From: Thermohalobaculum sp050331335
GTDB taxonomy: Bacteria > Pseudomonadota > Alphaproteobacteria > Rhodobacterales > Rhodobacteraceae
DNA: 64,000 nt
Reading direction: 5' to 3'
Assembly: GCA_050331335.1 (NCBI GenBank)
Contig: JBHJGY010000050.1
Coordinates: 1 to 64,000 of the forward strand
Of this stretch, positions 7,739 through 16,777 are shown piece by piece (within the stretch, counting starts at the first letter, position 1; each line of letters opens with the position of its first letter). Both the position numbers and the translations under genes were made by a program. The notes beneath the pieces were generated by a model. It had not been told where the DNA came from, did no database searches, and saw only the letters and a program-made list of their open reading frames with translations.

Positions 7739-10576
7739 ATGACAGGCCAGGAGGTGCCGGGTCCTTCGCCCGCGCAAACAGAGAGTGTTTTCGGAAGCGA
7801 CGATCGACTTGCGGTCGGCGACACGACCGCATTCCCGTGGGCGGCGATCGGCCGGGTCGCGGTGTCCACGGCGAACGGTATGTTTTTCGGGACCGGCTTT
7901 CTCATCGGTCCTCAGCATATGCTCACCGCTGGGCATGTGGTGGAATCGGATCTCTACGGGGGTGACGGCCGGGCACAAGCGATCACCGTCGCTTTCGGGC
8001 AGGCCGGGAGCCTGAAGCCCTTCGCGGAGGTCGAGGCGCTCGATTTTCGGACGCCTGAAGGCTGGAGCGCCGGCCAAGATTCAGCGCAGGACTGGGCGCT
8101 CGTCACGCTCGACCGCAGCATAGGGGCGGCAATCGGGTCCTTCGATCTCGCAGCCCCGTCGGCGCCCGTCGGCGAGACCGTGACGCTTGCCGGATATCCG
8201 GGTGATCTCGGTGGCACCGATCTCTATGCCGCGGCTGGTGAGATCGCGGCGGCGGATGCCGAGCGGCTGTATTACGCTGGCACGCTGGATACCGAGGGGG
8301 GCATGAGCGGGGCTCCGATCTGGCGCAGCTTCCCGTCCTCGGGACGGCGGGAAGCCGTCGGCGTGCATGCGGCAGGGGCGGTCGATCCCGAGGCCCCGGG
8401 CGCGCAGAATTCGGGAACGCGGCTGACGCCGGAGCGGCTCACGCAGATCGACGAGTGGATCGGTCAGGATGCGTTCCTCGCCCCGCCCACAGATCTGCCG
8501 GATCTCGTGGATGCGGATGCCGCCTTCGGCACCGTGACCGCTGCCGTCTCCGCTGTGACCGCCGCCGCTGGGGAGCGGCTCGCGCTTTCCCTCACGATCG
8601 CCAATCTCGGCACGGCAACCGCCGCAGCGCCCGAGATCACCGCCTATCTGTCGCAAAACGATGTGCTCACCGAGTTCGACCTGGCCATCGGTGCCGCCAC
8701 CCTCGCCCCGCTCGCCCCGTTCGAGAGCCGGCGCATCACCCTGGACATCGACCTGCCTGCCAATGTGCCGAGCGGCTTCTGGCGCGTCGGTTGGCGTCTG
8801 ACGGAGGGCGGCGGGCTGCCGGAGTTCGACGCGGACAACAATGACGGCCTCCTGCCGCGCAGCCTGGAGGTCACCGCAAGGCCCGATGCGGTCGCCGAGG
8901 CGCTTGAACTGGCGGGCGCCGTGCTCGCGCCGGGTGAGGCGCTGACCGGGAGCTGGACCTTGCGCAATCTGGGCGGGGCGGCGGCGCCCATCGGCTCTTC
9001 GCTCGTGCTCTCCGACGATGCCGAGTTCGGGCCCGGCGATCTGGTGCTCGCTTCCTTACCGGCGGTCCTGCTCGGCGCCGGCCAGGCCACCACCGTCACG
9101 CTTCCCGGTGGCATTGCGCTGCCCGCCGATCTCGCCAGCGGCACCTATTACCTCGCAGCCTTTGCGGATTTTGGCGATGTGGTCGCGGAGGCGGTGGAGA
9201 GCAACAATGCCAGCAGCGCCCGCGCGGTGACGGTGGGCGCCCCCGGCCTCGATCTGCCCGGCAGCGATGCGCCGGAGACGCTGATCGGCTCTGACGGCGA
9301 CGACACCGTCCGCGCCTTCAACGGCGATGATGTGGTCGATGCCGGGCCGGGCCGGGACGTCATCGATGCCGGCGGCGACAACGACCTGGTCTTTGCGCGC
9401 GCGGGTGACGACAGCATCCTGGGCGGCCCCGGCTTCGACACCCTTCTCGGCGAGCGGGGCGACGATCTGATCGAGGGCGATCTGGGCGACGGCGTAAAAG
9501 GACAGGGGGACGAACTCAACGGCGGCCCGGGCGACGACACGCTGCGCGGCGAGGGCGGACCGGACACCCTCTTCGGCTCGGACGGGGATGATTTGCTCGA
9601 CGGCGGCCCGGGCTTCGACCGGCTCGGCGGCAATGCGGGGGCAGATACCCTGATCGGCGGCGATCTGCGCGACACGCTCGATGGCGGGGCCGATGCCGAC
9701 AGCATTCTCGGCGGCGACGGCAATGATGAGATTTACGGCGGCACCGGGGCCGATACCGTGGAGGCGGGTCCGGGGCCGGATTTCGTCGATGGCGGCGACG
9801 GGAACGACGACATCTCGACGGGCACGGAAGATGACATCGTGATCGCCGGCGCGGGGGACGATACGGTTCGCGGGGGCGACGGGGTGGATCGTCTGCAGGG
9901 CAATGACGGGGCTGATTTGCTCCTGGGTGAGGCCGGCGGCGACCGGCTGTTCGGTGGCCCCGGGGCGGACACGGCGGAGGGCGGCGCCGGCGCCGATCTG
10001 ATATTCGGCAATGATGGTGACGACCGGCTGCTTGGCGGCGAAGGGGCGGATACGCTTCGGGGAGAGGCCGGGGACGATTTCTTGGAGGGCGGCGATGGGG
10101 CGGATGCCCTTGGCGGGGCCGCAGGCGCCGATACCTTGATCGGAGGGGCGGGCGATGATCGGCTCGACGGGGTCGATGGCGATGATCTGCTCGAGGGTGG
10201 CGACGGCATCGATGCGGTGCTCGGCAGTGCCGGTCGCGACAGTCTGTTTGGCGGACCAGGGGCCGACAGCGTGTTCGGCGGTGCGGATGACGACACCGTG
10301 TCGGGCGGGCTCGGGGCAGATCTGCTGGCCGGCGGCGATGGGGCCGATCGCTTCGAGTTCGCGGTGGGAGACGGCAGCGACTTGGTCTTCGATTTCACGC
10401 CCGGGACGGATGTGCTCGTGCTGTCCGGTGGCGTGACCCGCTTCGGCGATCTCGTCCAGGGCATCGATGCCGCCGGGTGGCTGACGATCGGCTATGGCGA
10501 TCCGTCCGACGTGATCGCGCTGCAGGGGGTTAAGCCTGGCGACCTGAATGATGACGGGTCGCTCGTCTTCTTATAG
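7739..10576 (+). CDS. Secreted V8-like serine protease with CARDB domains and RTX repeats
   Basis: A 945-residue exoprotein. Residues 35-245 are a trypsin/V8-like protease with a full triad: His66 in TAGHVV, Asp118 in DWALV and Ser190 in GGMSGAP. Two CARDB-like adhesion domains follow (about 255-370 and 380-495). Residues about 500-890 are glycine/aspartate RTX nonapeptides (GGxGxDxLx) that bind calcium, then a short acidic tail ends in SLVFL. There is no Sec signal, which with the RTX block indicates type I secretion. AGGAG before the ATG at 7739 fixes the start. No exporter genes are nearby. It may degrade extracellular protein or act at the cell surface. Confidence 0.88.
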   Translation: MTGQEVPGPSPAQTESVFGSDDRLAVGDTTAFPWAAIGRVAVSTANGMFFGTGFLIGPQHMLTAGHVVESDLYGGDGRAQAITVAFGQAGSLKPFAEVEALDFRTPEGWSAGQDSAQDWALVTLDRSIGAAIGSFDLAAPSAPVGETVTLAGYPGDLGGTDLYAAAGEIAAADAERLYYAGTLDTEGGMSGAPIWRSFPSSGRREAVGVHAAGAVDPEAPGAQNSGTRLTPERLTQIDEWIGQDAFLAPPTDLPDLVDADAAFGTVTAAVSAVTAAAGERLALSLTIANLGTATAAAPEITAYLSQNDVLTEFDLAIGAATLAPLAPFESRRITLDIDLPANVPSGFWRVGWRLTEGGGLPEFDADNNDGLLPRSLEVTARPDAVAEALELAGAVLAPGEALTGSWTLRNLGGAAAPIGSSLVLSDDAEFGPGDLVLASLPAVLLGAGQATTVTLPGGIALPADLASGTYYLAAFADFGDVVAEAVESNNASSARAVTVGAPGLDLPGSDAPETLIGSDGDDTVRAFNGDDVVDAGPGRDVIDAGGDNDLVFARAGDDSILGGPGFDTLLGERGDDLIEGDLGDGVKGQGDELNGGPGDDTLRGEGGPDTLFGSDGDDLLDGGPGFDRLGGNAGADTLIGGDLRDTLDGGADADSILGGDGNDEIYGGTGADTVEAGPGPDFVDGGDGNDDISTGTEDDIVIAGAGDDTVRGGDGVDRLQGNDGADLLLGEAGGDRLFGGPGADTAEGGAGADLIFGNDGDDRLLGGEGADTLRGEAGDDFLEGGDGADALGGAAGADTLIGGAGDDRLDGVDGDDLLEGGDGIDAVLGSAGRDSLFGGPGADSVFGGADDDTVSGGLGADLLAGGDGADRFEFAVGDGSDLVFDFTPGTDVLVLSGGVTRFGDLVQGIDAAGWLTIGYGDPSDVIALQGVKPGDLNDDGSLVFL
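9290..10370 (+). repeat. RTX nonapeptide-coding repeat block
   Basis: About 1.1 kb of degenerate 27-base units encode GGxGxDxLx-type calcium-binding repeats within the serine protease gene. The repeats are conserved in protein, not as identical DNA, and are interrupted by short spacers. Confidence 0.85.
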
Positions 10577-10744
10577 GGCTCCGATGATCGGGGACACGCC
10601 CGATCTCCAGCCGCTCCCCATTGTCGCCCCCACCCCAAGCCGATCGGGTCGCCGGCCGAGATCCGATTGGCACGAGACTTGCTCCTCCCTCGACGACCGA
10701 GCCCCGCACCTGGCGGCGGGCCGGCCGTTGGAGGGAGGTGCGGG

Positions 10745-13700
10745 ATGCTCGACGAGTGGCATGAGACCGCTGATTTGGCGGGCCTGGAGAACTGGGTGCT
10801 CGCGGATGGTGCGGAGCTCGGGGCACTGACCGACGTCCCTCGCGACATCCCTCGGCCCGAAGGGATCGATGCCCGTGGCGCCGCGGTCGATGTCCTGCTC
10901 GCTGGGACTGAGGCGACGGAGACCGTTTTGGCCTGGGATGACGCCGCTCATGCCGACCGCGCGGTGGTGGGCCTGGCGGCGTTGACAGCGGACGGTGCCC
11001 TGCCGCTGCCTTCCGCGACGCGCGCGTTCGGGGCCGAGGACGACGTGGCAACGCTTCGGTCCCGGCTCGATCCGGAGCTTGTGGTGGAGGTGATCGCTGG
11101 GGGCGAGGATCCCGGCGAGAGCCTGGCCGATTGGGCCGAGCTCGGCGCTGCCACGGCGGATGCGCACCTCTCCTGGGTCGACGGCGACGGTCCGGTCGAG
11201 CGTTGGTCCGACCCCGACAGCTGGGGCGGCGCGCTTCCCGGTGACGGCGATGTCGTTGTGATCGAAGCCGGGCGCACGGTCCTCCTCGATCGCGATGCCG
11301 CGATCGGCGGGCTTATGGTGCACGGGACCTTGCTGGTCGAGGACGCCCGCGACATCCGGTTGGAGACCGGCTGGTTGATCGCGATGAACGGCGGCGATGT
11401 CCTGATCGGCCGGCCGGACGCCCCGCATGCGCATCGCTTTGATCTCGTTCTAACTGGCGATCCTGGGGATGTGACGGATTGGGGCGCCCTGCAACCCGAG
11501 GCCTGCCCGGAAACAGGGGGCCTGTGCCGATGCGGGATGCGCGCGATGGCAGAAGATGAAACGGCGTTCCTCATGGCGATGGGAGATGGCTCGACCGTTG
11601 AAATCTGGGGGGCAGATGCCGCTAAGGCCGATTGGGTCCGCCTGGCCGAGACCGCAGAGGCCGGCAGCCGTATGCTGGTGCTCGACGCCGATGCGGGCTG
11701 GGAGGTGGGCGACCGCATCGTCGTGGCCTCGACCGATTTCGACGCGGATCAGGCCGAAACGGCGACCATCGTGCAGGTCAGCGCAGACGGTCGGCGGGTG
11801 ACGCTCGATCGGACGCTGGAGGTCATGCATTTTGGGGCGCTCCAGGCCTATGACGGCGGCCGGATCCTCGACACACGCGCCGAAGTGGGCCTGCTGAGCC
11901 GCAATATCGTAATCCAGGGCGACGAAGACGCCCATATCGACCGGTTCGGCGGACACCTGATGGCGATGGACGGCGCGGAGTTTCGCATCTCCGGCGTGGA
12001 GTTCTTCCGGATGGGGCAGGAGGGCCGGCTCGGCCGCTATCCCATCCACTGGCATCAGATCGGCGATGGCAGCGGCCAATGGGTCACCGACAGCGCCTTT
12101 CACGAGAGCTACAACCGCGCGGTCACGATCCACGGCACCGACAACGTCCTCGTCCAGAACACCGTGGCCTACGACACGGTCGGACACGCCTATTTCCTCG
12201 AGGACGGCAGCGAGACCGGGAACCAGTTGCACGACAATCTCGGGCTGCTGACCCGCGCCGCAGCGCCGGAGACTGCCACAATTCCGACCGATGCGACCCA
12301 TGTGTCGACCTTTTGGCTCACCAATCCGATGAACGATCTCACCGGTAATGTCGCTGCGGGGTCGGCACATTCGGGGTTTTGGTTCGCGGTCGCCCCGGAA
12401 CAGGCGACCCTTCCGCTCGGCCGTTTTGAGGGCAATGTCGCCCACTCCAACGCCTTCTCCAATCTTGCGATCGACGGCCATGCCGACCCGCTGACCGGCG
12501 CCTTTGTCGAGAGCGAGTACCATCCCGAGAGCCCGGCAGTGATCCGCGACTTCACCTCCTATAAATCCGCCGACCGCGCGATTTGGATCCGCGCCAGCGA
12601 TATCGAGTTCCAGGGTCTCGCCTCCGCCGACAATGCCCGCGCCACGTTCTTTTCCTACAACCAAACCCTTGTCGACGGGTTAATCGTGGGACGTTCGGCC
12701 AATATCGGGACGCCCGAAACGGCACAGGAAATCGCGCAGGGCCGCGCGCTGCCGGAGCCGTATAACGGGCGCTATTTCCGCGGCCACTCGATTTATGACG
12801 GGCCTTCAGCGGTCTTCGACACGCATTTCGCCGGTTTTACAGATCTCGATGCGGCTTTTCAGACCAACGGCGCAGCGCAGAAATCCCCAGTCCACCAGAC
12901 CCGCGGGCTCAGCTTCGAGGATGTGACCGCGCGCGGCCGCGTCGACTTCGCACCGGAGACCTGGCAGGGGCATATGTGGTCCTCCGGCATCTTGGATCTC
13001 GACGGCAGCCTAACCGGGACAGCCGGCGCGCGCCTGATGCCGATCCTGGTCGAGGCAGATGGGAGCGAGAGCCGGTTCAACATCCCCGACGGCGCCGAGC
13101 GGCGCGCGCATTGGGGCGCTTGGGTGTTGCCAGACGCCGATATCGGCCTTCTGCGCGCCGACACCGACAACGCCCCCGGCAATGCGCCAACGGTCCTCTG
13201 GAGCCGCTCGGACGGCGCCAAAGCCCATGATGGGGGCACCTTCCACAGCTATCACCAAAGCGCCGTCGTGCTGAACTCCAGCCTGGTCCATCGGCTGACC
13301 TATCCTGAGTTACCCGGTCAGATCACGCTTTCGCTGCGCTTCGCCGAGGCGGGGGATGAGGTAATCGTTGAACTGCCCAACATCCCTTCGGACGCGATGC
13401 TCACCGGGGCGCGCGAGGTCGAGAGCCGCGCCGCTCTGCGTGCGGCCGACAGTTCGGCTTATCTGCGCGAAGGCACGCTTCTGACGGTCAAGCTGGTGGC
13501 CGAGACCGAAGAGCTCGATCCTCGTTTCCGCCCCCAGGCCGGCTCCGGTGCCGAGGCGCATCGCTACGTTGCGGGCATGACCGTTGCGATCGGTGCGGCG
13601 CAACGCCCGGTGGTTGCCGATTTCGAGGCGCCGGATCCCCGGCTCAGTGCCAGCGGGCAAGGGGTGGAGGTTTCGGTGCCCGAGCCGGCCTGGGAAGCGG

Positions 13701-14353
13701 CGCAGGACAGCATCGTCTTCTGGGATCTCACTTCCGACGGCACCGCGGGCGGGTCTGGTGAACTCCGGCTCGCGCTCGGCGGGCAGGACTGGTCGGCGCA
13801 GGAGGGCTTGGAGGTCCGGGCGGTGACCGAGGCCCTCGGCGGTGGGACCGCCGCGGGATATCGGCTTTGGCTGGCGGATGCCGAGGCCGGGCGCGTCGAT
13901 CTTGGCTGGCACCCTGGCCACGCGCAGGTCGATCTCTCTGTGCTGGCGCCCGAGCTGCGCGACAATGTCGACGCGCTCATCTTCGAGGTCGCCGAAGCGG
14001 CAGTGGCGCCGGAGAGCCGCGCGGGCGACGGCCAGCGGATCCTCGTCTTCGATGCCACGCTGACCCCTGCGGCCATGGCGCGCCCCGTCGTGTTGCCGGG
14101 CAGCGTGGCTCCGGGTGAGACCTATGGCATCGTGGGGGCGGCGATCCTGGGCGCCCAGCGGGCCGAAACGGTGGCTGTGATCGGGGCGAGCGACGCGATC
14201 GGCGGAACCGTTCGCATGGGCGCAGGCGAACAGGCGGGCAATGTCTTCTTCGAGGCCTCACCCGGCTTCATCGGGACAGCGGGGTTTACCGCCCAGGTCC
14301 GGGACGCGGATGGGGGGGTGCTCGAGGTCCCGGTCCGCCTTTCGGTTGGGTGA
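10745..14353 (+). CDS. Large G8-domain / parallel beta-helix protein (CEMIP/TMEM2-like architecture)
   Basis: A 1202-residue protein. After about 145 acidic residues comes a G8 domain (about 152-240) with RWSDPDSWGGALPGDGD and the glycine-strand pattern. A long right-handed beta-helix follows (about 370-720; IVIQGDEDAH, YPIHWHQIGDGSG, DNVLVQNTVAYDTVGH). A central beta domain, a galactose-binding-like region (about 980-1130) and a C-terminal cadherin-like domain complete it. G8 plus beta-helix is the layout of animal CEMIP/TMEM2 proteins involved in hyaluronan breakdown, so polysaccharide binding or cleavage is plausible but unproven. GGAGGGAGG upstream supports the start at 10745. It has no signal peptide and lies between two RTX genes. 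Confidence 0.78.
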   Translation: MLDEWHETADLAGLENWVLADGAELGALTDVPRDIPRPEGIDARGAAVDVLLAGTEATETVLAWDDAAHADRAVVGLAALTADGALPLPSATRAFGAEDDVATLRSRLDPELVVEVIAGGEDPGESLADWAELGAATADAHLSWVDGDGPVERWSDPDSWGGALPGDGDVVVIEAGRTVLLDRDAAIGGLMVHGTLLVEDARDIRLETGWLIAMNGGDVLIGRPDAPHAHRFDLVLTGDPGDVTDWGALQPEACPETGGLCRCGMRAMAEDETAFLMAMGDGSTVEIWGADAAKADWVRLAETAEAGSRMLVLDADAGWEVGDRIVVASTDFDADQAETATIVQVSADGRRVTLDRTLEVMHFGALQAYDGGRILDTRAEVGLLSRNIVIQGDEDAHIDRFGGHLMAMDGAEFRISGVEFFRMGQEGRLGRYPIHWHQIGDGSGQWVTDSAFHESYNRAVTIHGTDNVLVQNTVAYDTVGHAYFLEDGSETGNQLHDNLGLLTRAAAPETATIPTDATHVSTFWLTNPMNDLTGNVAAGSAHSGFWFAVAPEQATLPLGRFEGNVAHSNAFSNLAIDGHADPLTGAFVESEYHPESPAVIRDFTSYKSADRAIWIRASDIEFQGLASADNARATFFSYNQTLVDGLIVGRSANIGTPETAQEIAQGRALPEPYNGRYFRGHSIYDGPSAVFDTHFAGFTDLDAAFQTNGAAQKSPVHQTRGLSFEDVTARGRVDFAPETWQGHMWSSGILDLDGSLTGTAGARLMPILVEADGSESRFNIPDGAERRAHWGAWVLPDADIGLLRADTDNAPGNAPTVLWSRSDGAKAHDGGTFHSYHQSAVVLNSSLVHRLTYPELPGQITLSLRFAEAGDEVIVELPNIPSDAMLTGAREVESRAALRAADSSAYLREGTLLTVKLVAETEELDPRFRPQAGSGAEAHRYVAGMTVAIGAAQRPVVADFEAPDPRLSASGQGVEVSVPEPAWEAAQDSIVFWDLTSDGTAGGSGELRLALGGQDWSAQEGLEVRAVTEALGGGTAAGYRLWLADAEAGRVDLGWHPGHAQVDLSVLAPELRDNVDALIFEVAEAAVAPESRAGDGQRILVFDATLTPAAMARPVVLPGSVAPGETYGIVGAAILGAQRAETVAVIGASDAIGGTVRMGAGEQAGNVFFEASPGFIGTAGFTAQVRDADGGVLEVPVRLSVG

Positions 14354-14750
14354 GCCGCCGTCGAACGCAACGCTCCGTTGTTCCGGGCGTAAGGGGATTT
14401 TATGGCATGCGCACGGAGGGGGCAGGGCCGCCACACCCCCGCATCCAAGCTTCAGGAATGCTGCGGTGTCCGAGGCAGCCCTCAAGGTCCCGCGCTCGTT
14501 GCACGCGCGTGTCATCACCCGCGACGCCGGGTCCACGGTCATGCGCACAGCTTTCAGCCGCTTGGCGGCGGTGATCCGCAACGCACTGATGACCGAGGGC
14601 GCCGTGCCCGATCGTGGTCTTGCGGGCGCGGCCTGCGCCATGAGCTGACCGCAGCCTTCAGTGGGGCAAATGCGGCGCTGCCGCAATCTGTACCTTGTGC
14701 AACGCAACGACCTCGGCTACGCAACATCTAAAGCTTAGAGGGAGCGATCC
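14354..14750. other. Intergenic interval of about 0.4 kb with one doubtful small frame
   Basis: Between the G8 gene and the small RTX gene there is no strong promoter or terminator. The only candidate gene is the 60-codon frame listed separately. Confidence 0.5.
14466..14648 (+). CDS. Possible small hypothetical protein
   Basis: A GTG-started frame of 60 residues, preceded by AGGA at about eight bases. The translation has an amphipathic, Arg/Ala-rich helix-like middle (MRTAFSRLAAVIRNALM) and ends in GAACAMS. No family is recognised. It could equally be random open frame in GC-rich DNA. Confidence 0.22.
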   Translation: MSEAALKVPRSLHARVITRDAGSTVMRTAFSRLAAVIRNALMTEGAVPDRGLAGAACAMS

Positions 14751-15173
14751 ATGCGGGAGCCGGTTTTCGGGACGTTTCGCCGTGACCTGATTTTCACCTT
14801 TGATGGGTCCGAAGACCAGCCGCCCAACGTCATCTTTGGGCTGACCGGGCGAGACCAGATCACTTTCTCGAGCCCTGGGAACGATCTCAGCTTCGGCGGT
14901 CAGGGGCGGGACTCGTTCCGCGATGTGGTGCCGGGCACCGGGACCGGGGACGATATCGCCTTCGGTGGCTTGGGGCAGGACTTCTACACCTATAACGATG
15001 GCGACGACATCTTCGTCGGCGGCGTGGGCTTCGACAGCTTCAATTCGCCGAACACGCGCTTTGTCGATCTCGATGAGGGCCTGTTCCGCGACGTTCTGAC
15101 CTCGGAGGACGGCGACGAGGTGGTGCTCTGGGGCGTCGAGACCATCAGCGTTCTCTTCGTCGACGATTTCTGA
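14751..15173 (+). CDS. Small RTX-type calcium-binding protein
   Basis: A 140-residue acidic protein built from divergent RTX-like turns (GNDLSFGGQGRDSF, GDDIAFGGLGQDF, GDDIFVGGVGFDSF), ending in the hydrophobic-acidic tail SVLFVDDF typical of type I secretion substrates. GAGGGAGCGATCC precedes the ATG. It has no catalytic domain; it may be a small secreted calcium-binding or matrix protein. It follows the G8 gene in the same direction but about 400 bases away, so it likely has its own promoter. Confidence 0.72.
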   Translation: MREPVFGTFRRDLIFTFDGSEDQPPNVIFGLTGRDQITFSSPGNDLSFGGQGRDSFRDVVPGTGTGDDIAFGGLGQDFYTYNDGDDIFVGGVGFDSFNSPNTRFVDLDEGLFRDVLTSEDGDEVVLWGVETISVLFVDDF

Positions 15174-15234
15174 TCCGACACGCCCGGCGGCGATTTATCT
15201 GCCGCTGGCGTCGCCTCGGCGCAGCGGACGTGGT

Positions 15235-16593
15235 ATGCGAGCGGAAACTCACCGCAGCTTCCGGATACGCTTTCGCATGCTCCTGCGCGACATCGGCGCG
15301 AGTCTCGCCCCGGCCTTGTTCGCCGCCATCTTCGGCCTGGCGGCGCATTGGGTCTGGGGCGCGCCGATCGCCACGGTCGTCGCTGCGTCGGCCGGGGCCT
15401 TGGTCGCCGGTATCGTGTTACCGGCACGCGGCCCCCGAAACGCGCCGAACGCCGCACGGCGGGCAGCGGAGCCCGAGCGGCGCGAGCGCGAGGCGGCGGA
15501 GCCTGTGGCGGCACTTCCCGCCGGCAGCGGCCGCCTTCTTCTGGAGCGGTTGCCATTGGCGGTGCTCACGGTCGATGGCGAAGGCCGTGTGCAGTTTGCC
15601 AATCCGATCACGGGAGATCTCTTCGGCAGGCTGCCGCCGCGGCCCTTCCCGGTTGCAGCATTGCGGGCGCCGAAGCTCTTGGCCGCAATAGAGGTTGCCC
15701 GCAGCGCTGCGCAGCCGGTTACCGTTACCTTTACACTGATGCGTGGCAGCGAGCTGCACCTGCGCGCGCATCTGCGGCAGCTCGGCACCGCGGGCGCCCG
15801 CGGTGGCCTGCGCGATGCGGTGCTTCTCTTGATCGAGGACGTCACCCAAACGCGGCGGGCGCAAGAACTCTATCGAGACTTTGTCGCCAATGCGAGCCAC
15901 GAGCTTAAAACCCCGCTTGCGTCGATCTCGGGCATCATCGAGACGCTCCAGGGCCATGCGAAGGACGACCCCGAAGCTGCCGAGCGGTTCCTCGGGATCA
16001 TGGCCGTCCAGGCGGACCGCATGCGGCGGCTCATCAACGACATGCTCTCGCTGAACCGGATCGAGCAGAACGAACGGGTCCCGCCCCGCGATCCGCAGCC
16101 CCTTGATGAGATCGTGGCGGAGATCGCGGATGCGATGGCTCCCTTGGCCGAAGCTGCCGAGATTTCGCTGGATGTGGCGCTTCCGGCACCGGAGATCGAG
16201 GTTTTGGGCAGTCGTGAGGAGCTGGGGCAGGTGTTTCAGAACCTGATCGACAACGCGATCAAATATGCCAGGGCAGGCGACCGGGTTTGGGTCGAGATCC
16301 TGCCGCCGGGAGAGCCCAAGCCGGGGATGATCGGGATCTGTGTCGCGGATACGGGGCCCGGCATCGCGCGCACCCATTTGCCGCGCCTCACGGAGCGGTT
16401 TTTCCGTGTTTCAGCCCCCCGTTCGCGGGCCAAAGGTGGCACCGGGCTGGGGCTTGCGATCGTCAAACATGTGCTCTCGCGCCACCGTGGGGCGCTCGAG
16501 ATCGAAAGCGAGGTCGGCAAGGGGTCGCGCTTCACTGTGTGGCTACCGGTCGTCCAGACGGGTCCGCAGGCCGTCGACAGCGGGCCCGTTTAA
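15235..16593 (+). CDS. phoR: Phosphate-regulon sensor histidine kinase PhoR
   Basis: A 452-residue membrane kinase that senses phosphate status through PstSCAB-PhoU and phosphorylates PhoB. Two adjacent N-terminal membrane segments (about 23-62) are followed by a charged linker, a PAS-like domain (about 100-205), a HisKA domain with the phospho-acceptor His222 in ASHELKTPLAS, and an ATPase domain with NLIDNAIKYA, DTGPGI and GTGLGLAIVK. The methionine at 15277 (MLLRDIG) is an alternative start. Gene order phoR-pstSCAB-phoU-phoB puts kinase and regulator at opposite ends of the module. Confidence 0.92.
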   Translation: MRAETHRSFRIRFRMLLRDIGASLAPALFAAIFGLAAHWVWGAPIATVVAASAGALVAGIVLPARGPRNAPNAARRAAEPERREREAAEPVAALPAGSGRLLLERLPLAVLTVDGEGRVQFANPITGDLFGRLPPRPFPVAALRAPKLLAAIEVARSAAQPVTVTFTLMRGSELHLRAHLRQLGTAGARGGLRDAVLLLIEDVTQTRRAQELYRDFVANASHELKTPLASISGIIETLQGHAKDDPEAAERFLGIMAVQADRMRRLINDMLSLNRIEQNERVPPRDPQPLDEIVAEIADAMAPLAEAAEISLDVALPAPEIEVLGSREELGQVFQNLIDNAIKYARAGDRVWVEILPPGEPKPGMIGICVADTGPGIARTHLPRLTERFFRVSAPRSRAKGGTGLGLAIVKHVLSRHRGALEIESEVGKGSRFTVWLPVVQTGPQAVDSGPV

Positions 16594-16645
16594 TCTGCGA
16601 CATTCCGGCGTTCTCCCGTAGGGCATTGATTTCTCGACGCTATTC

Positions 16646-16674
16646 TTGTCGTAAAATCGTAACATTTTCGTAGT
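16646..16674 (+). promoter_or_regulatory. Candidate Pho box upstream of pstS
   Basis: Three seven-base half-sites repeat every 11 bases: TTGTCGT, TCGTAAC and TCGTAGT, separated by the AT-rich spacers AAAA and ATTT. The 11-base direct-repeat spacing and AT spacers fit PhoB boxes (CTGTCAT-N4 repeats), but the half-sites are degenerate. The site is about 100 bases before pstS. Confidence 0.45.
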
Positions 16675-16777
16675 TTCGGTGTCGCTCGGGCGCACTACCG
16701 TTCGCGTCATTACCACGATGGGCACGGTCCACGTGGTTTTACGTCAACGAACAGATCCGAAGAACTGGAGACACCCC

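Noticed and set aside
9290..10370. Repetitive DNA that could suggest a CRISPR array or satellite
   Set aside because: The periodic units are degenerate 27-base codon repeats for RTX calcium-binding nonapeptides. There are no identical repeats with unique spacers and no cas genes.
16679..16777. N-terminal extension of pstS from an upstream start
   Set aside because: The extension would hide the Sec signal peptide inside the protein. The ATG at 16778 has a ribosome site and begins with a normal signal sequence.
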